The notes: generated from the letters alone by a model not told the origin. Shown: positions 9,958-19,206, numbered from the stretch's first letter. The stretch: DNA of 64,000 nt from Polaribacter sp. KT25b (GCF_900105145.1 NZ_LT629752.1:1336001-1400000), one strand, 5' to 3'. A program made the numbers and translations.

Positions 9958-11192
9958 TAAAATTTGTTTCCGTTAATATATACTTCATCAATTAAATTTG
10001 ACCCAAAACTGTAAGGAATAAATCCGTAGGAAGGTATTTCTTTGGTGATGAAAAAGTTTGCTAATTTTCCTTTTGTAATACTTCCAACTTTGTTGGATAG
10101 ATTCATGGCAAAAGCGCTGTTTATTGTTGCAGCATTAATTGCTTCTTCTGGTGTCATTTTCATTTTTATACAAGCAGTTGCAACAACAAAATTCATGTTT
10201 CCAGATGGCGTTGAACCAGGATTGTAATCAGTTGCCAAAGCCAAAGGTAAATTTGCATCTATAATTTTTCTTGCTGGCGTAAACGGAATTCCCAAGAAAA
10301 AAGAACAGGAGGGAAGGGCAACAGGCATTGTTTCTGATGCTTTTAATTGCGCTAAATCATCATCAGATAAAACCTCTAAATGATCTACAGATAAAGCGTT
10401 GTGTTTTGTGGAAATTGCAATTCCGCCAATACTATTAAATTGATTTACATGCACTTTAGAAATTAAATTATATTTTTTTGCCGCTGATAAAATTCGATCT
10501 GTATCATCCACAGAAAAATAACCAACTTCACAAAAAACATCTACAAAATCGGCTAAATTTTCTGATGAAATTTTTGGCAACATTTCATCAATAATTAAAT
10601 TGATATATCCTTCTTTATTATGTTTAAATTCAGTTGGAATTGCGTGAGCTCCTAAAAAAGTTGCTTTGATAGGAATGTTGTAATTTTCTTTGAGTTTTTT
10701 AATTACGCGTAACATTTTAAGTTCTGAATCCAAAGTTAATCCGTAACCAGATTTTATCTCAATAGCACCAGTTCCTAAAGCAATTACTTCGTTTAATCTT
10801 TTTGCAGATTGTTGGTATAACTCTTCTTCTGAAGTTGCTTGTAATTTTTTAGCTGAATTTAAAATTCCACCGCCTTTATTCGCAATTTCTTCATAAGATA
10901 AACCTTTAATTCTGTCTACAAATTCTTGTTCTCTGTTGCCAGCAAAAACAATATGTGTATGTGAATCACACCAAGTTGGTAAAATCATTTTACCAGCACA
11001 ATCGATGATTTCATCCGCAGAAAAATTGGGAATTTCATCCATCAAACCAAAATCTTTAATTATATTGTTTTCTATCAATAAAAAAGCATTTTTTAAAGTA
11101 GGTAAAATGTTCATTTTTGTACCTGAAACTTTTTGTACAGAAGCTTCTCTAACTTGAATTAATTCTTTTATATTAGTGAATAATTTTGTCAT
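9957..11192 (-). CDS. hutI: Imidazolonepropionase
   Basis: Third step of histidine degradation: hydrolyses 4-imidazolone-5-propanoate to N-formimino-L-glutamate in the cytoplasm. The 411-residue amidohydrolase shows the metal ligands HTH in CDSHTHIVFAG, a later His in LGAHAIPTEF, HVNQF, and Asp in ALATDYNPGS. The start MTKLFTNIKELIQV fits the family. Other hut genes are not in the window. The DinB gene is divergent with only a few bases between the starts, so the hutI promoter must lie inside the 5' part of that gene, or the DinB start is further in. Confidence 0.95.
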   Translation of the reverse strand: MTKLFTNIKELIQVREASVQKVSGTKMNILPTLKNAFLLIENNIIKDFGLMDEIPNFSADEIIDCAGKMILPTWCDSHTHIVFAGNREQEFVDRIKGLSYEEIANKGGGILNSAKKLQATSEEELYQQSAKRLNEVIALGTGAIEIKSGYGLTLDSELKMLRVIKKLKENYNIPIKATFLGAHAIPTEFKHNKEGYINLIIDEMLPKISSENLADFVDVFCEVGYFSVDDTDRILSAAKKYNLISKVHVNQFNSIGGIAISTKHNALSVDHLEVLSDDDLAQLKASETMPVALPSCSFFLGIPFTPARKIIDANLPLALATDYNPGSTPSGNMNFVVATACIKMKMTPEEAINAATINSAFAMNLSNKVGSITKGKLANFFITKEIPSYGFIPYSFGSNLIDEVYINGNKF

Positions 11193-11197
11193 AAAAA

Positions 11198-11749
11198 ATG
11201 ATTAAATTAATGGTAACAAACATACATAAATCTATTGAAATGATTCCAGAAAACGAGTACGCATCTTATTACAAACAATACATTCAACTTATTGAAAATA
11301 ATAATAAATCTATTATTGAAAACTTAATTGATTCTCAAAAAGAATTTGATGCTGTGTTAAGAAATGTTCCATCAAAAAAACAAAATTTTGCATACGCAGA
11401 AGGTAAATGGACATTAAAAGAATTGATACAACATATTATTGATACTGAGCGTGTTTTTAATTACCGAGCGTTGTGTTTTGCTAGAAACGACCAAACTTCT
11501 TTGCCAGGTTTTGATCAAGATTTATTTGCAAATAATTGCAATGCTAACACAAGAGATTACGAGGATTTATTAGATGAAATGTCCGTTTTAAGAAAAAGTA
11601 CTATTTTGCTTTTTAAAAGTTTTTCTGATGAAGTTTTTTTAAGAATTGGTGTTGGTTCTGGAAACAAAATGTCTGTTAGAGCCTTAGGATATTTATATTC
11701 TGGGCATCAAATTCATCACTTAAATATTATAAAAGAGCGTTATTTGTAA
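11198..11749 (+). CDS. DinB-family protein
   Basis: 183 residues with the DinB/YfiT four-helix fold pattern. The putative metal-binding histidines are in LKELIQHIIDTERVF and in SGHQIHHLN near the C-terminus. Members act as metal-dependent thiol S-transferases or are of unknown activity; nothing here fixes the substrate. The start is uncertain. ATG 11198 leaves 5 bp to the divergent hutI start, while in-frame ATGs at 11210 and 11240 (MIPENEYASYY) would leave room for promoters, and 11240 fits the family N-terminus best. Confidence 0.85.
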   Translation: MIKLMVTNIHKSIEMIPENEYASYYKQYIQLIENNNKSIIENLIDSQKEFDAVLRNVPSKKQNFAYAEGKWTLKELIQHIIDTERVFNYRALCFARNDQTSLPGFDQDLFANNCNANTRDYEDLLDEMSVLRKSTILLFKSFSDEVFLRIGVGSGNKMSVRALGYLYSGHQIHHLNIIKERYL

Positions 11750-11787
11750 GTTTTTTTAAAAACTACTTTTTTCATGAACAATTACGT

Positions 11788-12882
11788 ATGAAATTTACAT
11801 TAGGTATAGAAGAAGAATATCAAGTAATAGACCCAGTTACTAGAGAATTAATTTCTCATGATCAGCAAATTGTAATTAATGCATCTCAGGTTTTAAATGA
11901 CCAAGTTAAGGCAGAGATGCACGAAGCTGTTGTGGAAGTTGGTACAAATATTTGTTATGATATTAAGGATGCTCGTGAGCAAATTACGCATTTACGTAAA
12001 TCGATTTCTACGTTTGCTAATGATTTAGGTTTTAAAATAGGAGCCGCAGGTACGCATCCTTTTTCTAAATGGGAAACACAGTTAATTACGCCAAATCCAC
12101 GTTATGATGAAATTATAACCGAATTACAAGATGCAGCCAGATCTAATTTAATTTTTGGTTTGCATGTTCATGTGGGAATTGAAGATAAAAATATGGCAAT
12201 GCATATTGTAAATGCCATGCGTTATTTTTTACCACATTTATATGCGTTGTCTACAAATTCACCTTTTTGGGAAGGTAGAAATACAGGTTTTAAATCGTAT
12301 AGATCTAAAGTTTTTGATAAGTTTCCACGAACAGGAATTCCGGGTGTTTTTGATAATTACACCCAATATGAAAACTATGTAAATCTTTTGATGAAGACAA
12401 AATGTATAGATAATCCTAAAAAAATATGGTGGGATATTCGAATACATCCTGTTTTTCCAACAATTGAAGTTAGAATTTGTGATGTGCCATTGACTATCGA
12501 TGAAACTGTTTGTATTGCTGCATTAATACAAGCTTTAGCGGCTAAATTATATAAATTAAGAACTCAAAATTTAAACTTTATGATTTATCATAGAGCGCTT
12601 ATTAATGAAAATAAATGGCGAGCAGGACGTTATGGGATTGACGGAAAAATGATAGATTTTGGTTTAGAAAAAGAAATGGAGACAAAATTTTTAATGCGAG
12701 AAGTTGTAGAATTTGTTGATGATGTTTTAGATGAATTAGGTTCAAGAAAAGAAGTAGAATACGTTTTTGAAATATTAAAAAACGGAACAGGAGCAGACAG
12801 GCAACTTAAAGTTTTTGAAGAAACGAAAGACTTAAAAAAAGTAGTAGATTTTATTACAGAACGAACTATTTTAGGTTTATAA
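11788..12882 (+). CDS. GCS2-family carboxylate-amine ligase (YbdK-like)
   Basis: Predicted ATP-dependent ligase of the glutamate-cysteine ligase 2 superfamily, joining a carboxylate to an amine. The 364-residue protein opens with the family signature GIEEEYQVIDP; GLHVHVGI and a late Arg-rich strand EVRICD supply metal and nucleotide ligands. The substrate is unknown: E. coli YbdK has only weak glutamate-cysteine ligase activity. It is followed after 12 bp by a glutamine amidotransferase and then an ATP-grasp enzyme on the same strand, so the three probably act on one product. A weak A/T hairpin lies between DinB and this gene. Confidence 0.9.
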   Translation: MKFTLGIEEEYQVIDPVTRELISHDQQIVINASQVLNDQVKAEMHEAVVEVGTNICYDIKDAREQITHLRKSISTFANDLGFKIGAAGTHPFSKWETQLITPNPRYDEIITELQDAARSNLIFGLHVHVGIEDKNMAMHIVNAMRYFLPHLYALSTNSPFWEGRNTGFKSYRSKVFDKFPRTGIPGVFDNYTQYENYVNLLMKTKCIDNPKKIWWDIRIHPVFPTIEVRICDVPLTIDETVCIAALIQALAAKLYKLRTQNLNFMIYHRALINENKWRAGRYGIDGKMIDFGLEKEMETKFLMREVVEFVDDVLDELGSRKEVEYVFEILKNGTGADRQLKVFEETKDLKKVVDFITERTILGL

Positions 12883-12894
12883 TTTTTTGATTAA

Positions 12895-13713
12895 ATGAAA
12901 AGAGAAAAATTAAAATTAGCCATTTTAGATATGAATAACGACGAGCCAAATCAAGGTTTGCGTTGCATTAAAGAAATTGCTGATTTTTTTAGTAGCGAAG
13001 TAGATATTACAGTTTTTAATGTTAGAGCGAAGCAAGAAATCCCAGATATTTCTTTTGATATTTATATTTCAAGTGGTGGTCCAGGAAGTCCTTTAGAAGA
13101 AGAAAATTGGAGAAAACCATATTTATATTTAATGCAGCAACTTTGGGATCATAATATTAAAAGTTTGGGTTCTAAAAAACATGTATTTTTTATTTGCTAT
13201 TCTTTTCAAGTGATGTGTAATTATTTTGGATTGGGAGAAATAAAATTGAGAAAAAGTACTTCATTTGGAGCTTTACCAATTCATAAAACTAAAAAAGGAT
13301 TGAAAGACCCAATTTTAGACGGATTAAACGATCCGTTTTATGCTGTAGATTCTAGAGATTGGCAATTGATTCAACCAAATTTAAAAGTTTTTAAAGAACG
13401 AGGAGCATCAATTTTGAGTTTAGAAAAAATAAGAACTCATATAAAATTAGAGCGCGCAATTATGGCTGTTCGTTTTTCTGATGAATTTATTGGTACACAA
13501 TTTCATCCAGAAGCAGATCCAATAAGTATGAAAGTTTATTTTTCTTTAGAAGAAACAAAACAGAAAATAATTAAAAATTTTGGTGAAACAAAATATAATC
13601 AATTAATGGATACAATTGATGATCCTGATAAAATAATTATGACCTATAATACTGTTTTACCAAAATTTATAACTACAGCAATTCGTAATATTAAACAACC
13701 CATACATTCTTGA
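12895..13713 (+). CDS. Class I glutamine amidotransferase (GMP synthase-like)
   Basis: Predicted to release ammonia from glutamine or to hydrolyse a gamma-glutamyl bond. The triad is complete: nucleophile Cys101 in FFICYSFQVM, and His204 and Glu206 in TQFHPEAD. An oxyanion strand SSGGPGSP lies at about 59-66. Length is 272 residues, with about 50 extra at the C-terminus (EETKQKIIKNFGE, then a basic tail). No synthetase domain is fused, so the ammonia acceptor must be another protein, most likely a neighbouring ligase. It begins 12 bp after the GCS2 gene and ends 6 bp before the ATP-grasp gene. Confidence 0.88.
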   Translation: MKREKLKLAILDMNNDEPNQGLRCIKEIADFFSSEVDITVFNVRAKQEIPDISFDIYISSGGPGSPLEEENWRKPYLYLMQQLWDHNIKSLGSKKHVFFICYSFQVMCNYFGLGEIKLRKSTSFGALPIHKTKKGLKDPILDGLNDPFYAVDSRDWQLIQPNLKVFKERGASILSLEKIRTHIKLERAIMAVRFSDEFIGTQFHPEADPISMKVYFSLEETKQKIIKNFGETKYNQLMDTIDDPDKIIMTYNTVLPKFITTAIRNIKQPIHS

Positions 13714-13719
13714 TTTTAG

Positions 13720-14922
13720 ATGATCGATAAAAATAGAAGTCTTTATAATGAACAGTTTACCGAAGAAAAATATCAAAATTTTCTTCAAGAAATAACTAAC
13801 GAATTTAAATGTGTTCCTAAATTTAGAGTATCAGAAACGCCTGTTTTTATTCCTAAAGATTTAAAGGTTAAATTAATTGATGCTTGCACAGAAATTATGG
13901 CTGTAATCAATCAACCTAATTTTAAAGAATTAACAAATGGTGCTTTTTTTGACAAGAATACTATTGTGCCAAATGAGGATGACAATGCAAAATTTTTACA
14001 ATTAGATTTCGGAATTTGTAAAGATGAAAACGGGAATTTAGTGCCTAAGTTAATTGAATTACAGGGTTTTCCTTCTATTTATTTTTTTCAAGAATTGTTA
14101 GGTAGAAAGTATCGTAAACATTTTAAAAATGCAATTCCAGAAAATTATTCTCAGTTTGTAAACGGAATCACAAACCAAGAAAATCTAGAATTACTACGAC
14201 AAGAAATTGTTGGAGATACAAATGCAAAGCAAGTAATTTTATTAGAAATTGAACCTGAAAAACAAGCTACAGCAATTGATTTTTATGCAACTGCAGCAAA
14301 ATTAGACATTAAAGTTTTATGTATTTCTAAGCTGATTAAAAAAGGAAAAGCACTTTTTTATTTGGATGATGAAGGCAAAGAAATTAAAATTTTAAAAATT
14401 TACAATAGAATTATTTTTGATGAATTATTTCAAAGAGATGATTTAAAAAGAGAGTTTAATTTTTTAGATGAAGTTGATATCGAATGGATTGGTCATCCGA
14501 ATTGGTTTTACAGAATTAGCAAATACACAATGCCTTTATTAAAAGGAGAATTTGTGCCAAAATCGTATTATTTAAATGCTTTAAAAACAATACCTGAAGA
14601 TCTAGAAAACTATGTTTTAAAACCATTGTATTCTTTTGCAGGCGCAGGAGTTCAGATTCATGTAACTCGTAAAATGATTGATGAAATTACAAATACATCA
14701 AACTATTTATTGCAAGAAAAAGTTGTGTACGCTCCAATTATAAAAACCATGGATGAACCTGCAAAATGTGAAATTAGAATGATGATGTTGCATAATTCTA
14801 AAACTAACAAAACAGAAATCGTAAATAATTTAATACGATTAACCAAAGGAGAAATGGTTGGTGTTAAATACAATAAAGACAAAACTTGGGTAGGAGCAAG
14901 TACTGGTTTTTATGAGAATTAA
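13720..14922 (+). CDS. ATP-grasp / glutathionylspermidine-synthase-like ligase
   Basis: 400 residues. The segment VLKPLYSFAGAGVQIHV (about 306-322) resembles the nucleotide-binding loop of ATP-grasp enzymes. LLQEKVVYAP and CEIRMMMLHN followed by IRLTKGEMVGV fit the metal-binding strands, and LIELQGFPSIYFFQ in the N-terminal half resembles the glutathionylspermidine synthase type. It would activate a carboxylate as acyl phosphate and couple it to an amine. The third gene of a tight trio, it ends just before a small hairpin. The substrate is not known and the family call is tentative. Confidence 0.75.
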   Translation: MIDKNRSLYNEQFTEEKYQNFLQEITNEFKCVPKFRVSETPVFIPKDLKVKLIDACTEIMAVINQPNFKELTNGAFFDKNTIVPNEDDNAKFLQLDFGICKDENGNLVPKLIELQGFPSIYFFQELLGRKYRKHFKNAIPENYSQFVNGITNQENLELLRQEIVGDTNAKQVILLEIEPEKQATAIDFYATAAKLDIKVLCISKLIKKGKALFYLDDEGKEIKILKIYNRIIFDELFQRDDLKREFNFLDEVDIEWIGHPNWFYRISKYTMPLLKGEFVPKSYYLNALKTIPEDLENYVLKPLYSFAGAGVQIHVTRKMIDEITNTSNYLLQEKVVYAPIIKTMDEPAKCEIRMMMLHNSKTNKTEIVNNLIRLTKGEMVGVKYNKDKTWVGASTGFYEN

Positions 14923-14961
14923 ACCTGTTTGTATAAATATCACAGTTTTTAGATTTTTTAT

Positions 14962-14993
14962 AAAAAAAACTGACTTTTTAGGTCAGTATTTTG
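14962..14993 (+). terminator. Likely terminator of the ligase trio
   Basis: Stem ACTGAC (14969-14974) with GTCAGT (14982-14987), A-run before and ATTTTG after. The stem is short, so the call is moderate; it is well placed 40 bp past the ATP-grasp stop. Confidence 0.5.
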
Positions 14994-15057
14994 TTGATTT
15001 AATAGTAGGTTTTTTTATTGATTTTCACAAGATAGCTAGAAAACTAAAACATCATTA

Positions 15058-15185
15058 GCTAACTTTGTTCTATAAGCTTTGCTGCGTTGATTAAACAGTG
15101 AATTTACTAAATAAAACACGAATGCTGAAATTCCGAAGGAATTTCCAAAGTGAGCTATAACTAGCAATAAAGTTTACACGTTAGC
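15058..15185. repeat. Cassette-boundary hairpin element A
   Basis: 128-bp element bounded by GCTAAC (15058-15063) and its complement GTTAGC (15180-15185). Inside is a perfect 8-bp hairpin, GAAATTCC/GGAATTTC, with GAA loop (15127-15145). The layout matches element B (16287-16345) and element C (16920-16977), and the three elements alternate with two unrelated genes. Confidence 0.5.
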
Positions 15186-15194
15186 AAACGTTTT

Positions 15195-16244
15195 TTATTC
15201 TTTTATAAATCTAATTGAACTTCCATTTTCAAGTTTCAAGAAATAAATTCCACCTATTAGATTTTTAACATCAATTTTTTGGTTTTCATAAATACTTCCT
15301 TTTTTTATTTCTGCTCCTAAAATATTATAAATTTTGTAATTTTCTATTTTAGTTAACCCTGAAATTTGAAGAAAATTATTTGTTGGGTTAGGCGATGCTT
15401 TTAGATTATTAAATAAAGAAAAATTATCTATGGAGAGTGTGGCTAAATCAATTTTCGATATTTTATTACCAGTAAATTCATTAATATACATTTCATTTCC
15501 ATTAATTATTAAACCAGTAGGTCCAATTAATTCATTTACAATTTCTTTTATTGTTGGATTGCTTTCTGTAATGCTAATTCTAGAAATCTTATTTCCATTA
15601 AATTCTGCAATATATAAGTCATTTTCGTTGAGTGCTAATCCTGTTGGTGAACTCAATTCTGTTATAACATCAATAGCTGTTGGAGAACTATCTGTAATGT
15701 TAATTTTAGAAATTTTGTGATCTCCAGAATTAGCAATATATAAGTCATTTCCATTAAGTATCATTCCTTGTGGTCTATTTAAATCTGTTATAATATCAAT
15801 GGCTGTTGGAGAGCTGTCAGTAATATCAATTTTAGAAATTTTACCTCCACCAAGTTCTGCAATATATAAATCATTTCCATTTAGTAATATTTGTACAGGT
15901 CGGTTTAATTCAGTTACAACATCTATAGCTGTAGATGAATTATTGGTAATGTCAATTTTAGAAATTTTATTTCCATTAAGTTCTGCAATATATAGGTAAT
16001 TTCCAATAAGAATTATTCCCGATGGTCCATTTAAGTTTGTCACTACGTCGACGGCAACTGGCGAACTATTTGTAATATTAATTTTAGAAATTTTATTTCC
16101 GTCAAATTCAGCAATATATAGGTTGTCTCCGTCTATTTCTATAGCATTAGGGCTTGATAATTGTGTTATTACATCGATAGTTTGTGCAATGAGATTAATG
16201 TTGGTCAATAAAAATAATGTTGTTAAAAAGTAAATTTTTTTCAT
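15195..16244 (-). CDS. Secreted beta-propeller-like repeat protein with T9SS sorting domain
   Basis: 349 residues. Signal peptide MKKIYFLTTLFLLTN with cleavage near LIAQ, then about six repeats of roughly 41 residues (about 20-270), each with a core like LYIAELNGNKISKI followed by SSPTAIDVV. This resembles NHL/SMP-30-type propeller blades. The C-terminal 70 residues, SPNPTNNFLQISG to SIRFIKE, are a type A T9SS sorting domain, so it is probably exported and surface attached or released. No catalytic residues are evident. The repeats are near identical in DNA, indicating recent internal duplication. It sits between hairpin elements A and B. Confidence 0.8.
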   Translation of the reverse strand: MKKIYFLTTLFLLTNINLIAQTIDVITQLSSPNAIEIDGDNLYIAEFDGNKISKINITNSSPVAVDVVTNLNGPSGIILIGNYLYIAELNGNKISKIDITNNSSTAIDVVTELNRPVQILLNGNDLYIAELGGGKISKIDITDSSPTAIDIITDLNRPQGMILNGNDLYIANSGDHKISKINITDSSPTAIDVITELSSPTGLALNENDLYIAEFNGNKISRISITESNPTIKEIVNELIGPTGLIINGNEMYINEFTGNKISKIDLATLSIDNFSLFNNLKASPNPTNNFLQISGLTKIENYKIYNILGAEIKKGSIYENQKIDVKNLIGGIYFLKLENGSSIRFIKE

Positions 16245-16286
16245 AGTTTTGGGTTTAATGTTTGCTAGCGTGTTTGTTTATGGAAA

Positions 16287-16345
16287 GTTGCGGTTTTGTG
16301 TGCGAGGATTTTCCGTAGGAAAATCAGACGTAACAAAAAAGCAAC
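16287..16345. repeat. Cassette-boundary hairpin element B
   Basis: 59-bp nested inverted repeat. Outer arms are GTTGC (16287-16291) and GCAAC (16341-16345). The inner perfect arms are GATTTTCC (16307-16314) and GGAAAATC (16318-16325) with GTA loop. The core CCG-A-GG pattern is shared with element A. It lies upstream of the propeller gene on the minus strand. Confidence 0.5.
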
Positions 16346-16429
16346 CATCTTTATTTAAGTACTAATTTAGCGATTTTTTATAAATGGTGTTGCCTCAAAT
16401 AGCTGTTTTTTTATATTCATAATTTTGTA

Positions 16430-16620
16430 TTTTTAATTTTTCCAGTTTTTCAAAATTCAACTTTTGAGTGATTTTTCCACCAAGTTTTTAATTCAGAGTT
16501 TGTGTAAATTCCGCGATTTAGATTTTTCGCACTTTACTCAATTCCGCAAACTTGCTCAATTCAGATTTTGAGTAAGAATTCCATAATTTTATTTTTCGAA
16601 GTTTGAGTAGATTTTAAAAA
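16430..16620. repeat. Degenerate repeated leader sequence in the 16245-16622 gap
   Basis: This 378-bp gap has no gene. Besides element B it holds several degenerate copies of a unit like TTTTGAGTnnnnATTCC plus AATTTT-ATTTTTC (around 16463, 16530, 16565, 16605). A further related stretch follows the next gene start (16874-16915). Such AT-rich reiterated units are typical of accessory cassettes in this phylum. No promoter box of the TAnnTTTG type is convincing here. Confidence 0.4.
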
Positions 16621-16622
16621 GT

Positions 16623-16874
16623 CTAAACATTTTTAATGATTAGATATGCTCCCAAGATTATTGAAAATAAACAGTACATCCAATAATTATCAAGAGTCCT
16701 TATTTCATTTATTACATTTTCAGAATTAGAATCTAATTTTTTTCTTTCAGTAATTTTTAAGAAAAGTTTAATTCCTAATACAAACAAAATAAAACCTATT
16801 ATAACCAGATAATTTGTGATAATATAATCTAATAATAAATTTAAACCGTCTATAAAATAATCGTAATATCTCAC
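16623..16874 (-). CDS. Small two-helix membrane protein, unknown function
   Basis: 83 residues with two hydrophobic segments (about 17-38, LVIIGFILFVLGI, and about 64-82, MYCLFSIILGAYLII) and a charged loop between. No family was recognised. It lies alone between hairpin elements B and C in the accessory patch, on the same strand as the propeller gene. The DNA is AT-rich like its surroundings. An inner membrane location is inferred from hydrophobicity only. Confidence 0.6.
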   Translation of the reverse strand: MRYYDYFIDGLNLLLDYIITNYLVIIGFILFVLGIKLFLKITERKKLDSNSENVINEIRTLDNYWMYCLFSIILGAYLIIKNV

Positions 16875-16919
16875 TATTTTTTCAAATTTTATTTTTCAGA
16901 GTTTGATGGAGTACAGTTT

Positions 16920-16977
16920 TTGGCAACGTTATACTGAAATGATGTCGTTTTAATGAATTACATCACAAGTTAGCCAA
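16920..16977. repeat. Cassette-boundary hairpin element C
   Basis: 58-bp nested inverted repeat: outer TTGGC-AAC (16920-16927) pairs with GTT-A-GCCAA (16969-16977), inner TGATGT (16940-16945) with ACATCA (16960-16965). It has nearly the same length as element B and lies upstream of the small membrane protein gene. Confidence 0.45.
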
Positions 16978-17042
16978 GTTAGCATTTTTCAATAAATATT
17001 TCTATTAAAAAAAGCAAACATTAAAAACCCTTTTTTTTAAGC

Positions 17043-17070
17043 AAAAAAAAACCTCACTTTTGTGAGGTTT
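17043..17070 (-). terminator. Terminator of the guanine deaminase gene
   Basis: 9-bp stem AAACCTCAC/GTGAGGTTT with TTTT loop and, on the minus strand, a run of T. It begins 9 bp past the gene stop. Confidence 0.85.
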
Positions 17071-17078
17071 CAATTAAT

Positions 17079-17558
17079 TTAGTATTCAATTTTGTCTTGT
17101 TTTTCAGACCATTTTATAAAAGGTTCTAAAGCAATTTCTCTACCAATTTGTTCGAAAGGAATACTTCTTTTTTCGTAAGGCAACGGAATTTCGTTATAAA
17201 TAAATTCGTCGTCAAAACCAATATCAGCAGCATCTTTTTGATTGCTTCCATAATACACTTTGTCTGGTCTTGCCCAGTAAATTGCGCCTAAACACATTGG
17301 GCAAGGCTCGCAAGAAGTGTAAATGATACAACCATCTAACTGAAAAGATTCTAAATTTTTACAAGCATCTCTAATTGCAGTAACTTCTGCGTGTGCAGTT
17401 GGGTCGTTTGTAGAAGTAACTTTGTTATTTCCGCTACCAATAATTTTTCCGTCTTTTACAACAATACAACCAAAAGGTCCGCCTTCATTATTACTCATTC
17501 CTTTTAAAGCTGCTTTTACAGCCTCACTCATAAATTCTTCGTGATTATTCATCTTCAT
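17079..17558 (-). CDS. guaD: Guanine deaminase (cytidine-deaminase fold)
   Basis: Converts guanine to xanthine in the cytoplasm. The zinc site is intact: His56 and catalytic Glu58 in DPTAHAEVTAIR, Cys86 and Cys89 in SCEPCPMC. The blocks GGPFGCIVVKDGKI, LGAIYWARP and GFDDEFIY are much closer to Bacillus GuaD than to the tRNA adenosine deaminase TadA. The long C-terminal segment after GFDDEF fits the domain-swapped GuaD tail. 159 residues is the normal length. TadA remains a weaker alternative. It follows fumC on the same strand but is separated by a terminator. Confidence 0.85.
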   Translation of the reverse strand: MKMNNHEEFMSEAVKAALKGMSNNEGGPFGCIVVKDGKIIGSGNNKVTSTNDPTAHAEVTAIRDACKNLESFQLDGCIIYTSCEPCPMCLGAIYWARPDKVYYGSNQKDAADIGFDDEFIYNEIPLPYEKRSIPFEQIGREIALEPFIKWSEKQDKIEY

Positions 17559-17590
17559 TTTCTATTAGGGTGATTACTTCTTTTAGCTAA

Positions 17591-17619
17591 AAAAAGCTGC
17601 ATAATGTATGCAGCTTTTT
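17591..17619 (-). terminator. Terminator of fumC
   Basis: Perfect 13-bp stem, AAAAAGCTGCATA with TATGCAGCTTTTT, ATG loop. It lies 24 bp past the fumC stop and ends 33 bp before the next start on the minus strand. Confidence 0.85.
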
Positions 17620-17642
17620 AGATTCTGTAAAAATAATGTTTT

Positions 17643-19043
17643 TTATTTTAACGCTCCAATCATTTCTTCTGGTTTTACCCATTCGTCATATTGTTCTGGC
17701 GTTACATAGCCTAAACGTACCGCTTCTTCTTTTAAAGTTGTTCCGTTTGCGTGTGCAGTATTTGCAATTTCTGCAGCTTTATAATATCCTATTTTAGTAT
17801 TTAATGCAGTAACTAACATTAAAGAATTGTTTACTAATTCTGTAATTCTTGCATGATTAGGTTCTATACCTGCAGCACAATTTACATCAAAAGATTTACA
17901 AACATCGCCAATTAATTGCGCAGATTGTAAAACGTTTGAAGCCATTACTGGTTTAAAAACATTTAATTCGTAATGACCTTGAGCACCACCAATAGTAACA
18001 GCAACATCATTACCAATAACTTGTGCAGCAACCATTGTCATTGCTTCACATTGTGTAGGATTTACTTTACCTGGCATAATAGAAGAACCTGGCTCGTTTG
18101 CAGGAATTATGATTTCTCCAATTCCAGATCTTGGTCCAGAAGCCATCATTCTAATATCGTTTGCAATTTTATTTAAAGAAACTGCAATTTGTTTTAAAGC
18201 GCCATGCGTTTCTACTAATGCATCGTGTGCAGCTAAAGCTTCAAATTTATTTTCTGCAGTAACAAAAGGTAAACCTGTAAATTGTGCAATATATTTAGCA
18301 ACTAAAACATCATAACCTGCTGGTGTATTCATACCAGTACCAACTGCGGTTCCACCCAAAGCTAATTGAGATAAGTGCTCTAAAGTGTTGTTTAATGCTT
18401 TTAAACCGAAGTTTAATTGTGCAACATAACCAGAAAATTCTTGACCAAGTGTAAGTGGCGTAGCATCCATTAAATGCGTTCTACCAATTTTTACAACATC
18501 TTTAAATGCTTCTGATTTTGCTTTTAATGTATCTCTTAATTGTGTAATACCAGGAATTGTAGTTTCTACAATTTTTTTGTAAGCAGCAATGTGCATTCCT
18601 GTAGGAAATGTATCATTAGATGATTGCGATTTATTTACATCATCATTTGGTTGAATTACTTTTTCGCCTTCACCAATAATTTTACCAGCAAGTTCTTGTG
18701 CTCTGTTTGCAATTACTTCGTTTGCATTCATGTTAGATTGCGTACCAGAACCCGTTTGCCAAATTACTAAAGGAAATTGATCATCTAATTTACCTTCTAA
18801 AATTTCATCACAAACTTGTGCAATTAAATCTCTTTTTTCTGATGTTAAAACACCCAATTCGCAATTTGTATATGCTGCAGCTTTTTTAAGGTACGCAAAA
18901 CCGTAAATTATTTCTATTGGCATAGAAGATTCAGGACCTATTTTAAAGTTGTTTCTTGAGCGTTCTGTTTGTGCGCCCCAGTATTTGTCAGCAGGTACGT
19001 TTACTTGCCCCATTGTGTCTTTTTCAATTCTGTATTTTGTCAT
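17643..19043 (-). CDS. fumC: Class II fumarate hydratase
   Basis: Interconverts fumarate and L-malate in the TCA cycle. The 466-residue protein carries the fumarase/aspartase signature [13 protein letters not shown], plus [10 protein letters not shown], the active-site [11 protein letters not shown] and [16 protein letters not shown]. The open frame extends 7 codons upstream, but ATG 19043 gives the family start [13 protein letters not shown] minus-strand -7 box TAAATTTG at 19066-19073 lies about 25 nt before the start. It is iron-independent by family. Confidence 0.97.
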   Translation of the reverse strand: MTKYRIEKDTMGQVNVPADKYWGAQTERSRNNFKIGPESSMPIEIIYGFAYLKKAAAYTNCELGVLTSEKRDLIAQVCDEILEGKLDDQFPLVIWQTGSGTQSNMNANEVIANRAQELAGKIIGEGEKVIQPNDDVNKSQSSNDTFPTGMHIAAYKKIVETTIPGITQLRDTLKAKSEAFKDVVKIGRTHLMDATPLTLGQEFSGYVAQLNFGLKALNNTLEHLSQLALGGTAVGTGMNTPAGYDVLVAKYIAQFTGLPFVTAENKFEALAAHDALVETHGALKQIAVSLNKIANDIRMMASGPRSGIGEIIIPANEPGSSIMPGKVNPTQCEAMTMVAAQVIGNDVAVTIGGAQGHYELNVFKPVMASNVLQSAQLIGDVCKSFDVNCAAGIEPNHARITELVNNSLMLVTALNTKIGYYKAAEIANTAHANGTTLKEEAVRLGYVTPEQYDEWVKPEEMIGALK

Positions 19044-19206
19044 TTTGATTGTAATTTTATACAAACAAATTTACGAAAATAAAGGCGAACATATAAATAA
19101 CTAAAGTGATATTTGCACTATAAATTATAACTTTTTTTATGTTTTAAAAGTGCAAAAAATGTTAATATTTCTATAATTTGAGTAGGGTAAATGAAAAATA
19201 AATAAA

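Noticed and set aside
15060..15067. TAACTTTG resembling a -7 box within element A
   Set aside because: No TTG upstream and no plus-strand gene downstream; it is explained better as part of the element boundary.
17079..17558. tRNA adenosine deaminase TadA for the deaminase gene
   Set aside because: The IYWARP and GFDDEFIY blocks and the long C-terminal tail match guanine deaminase better.
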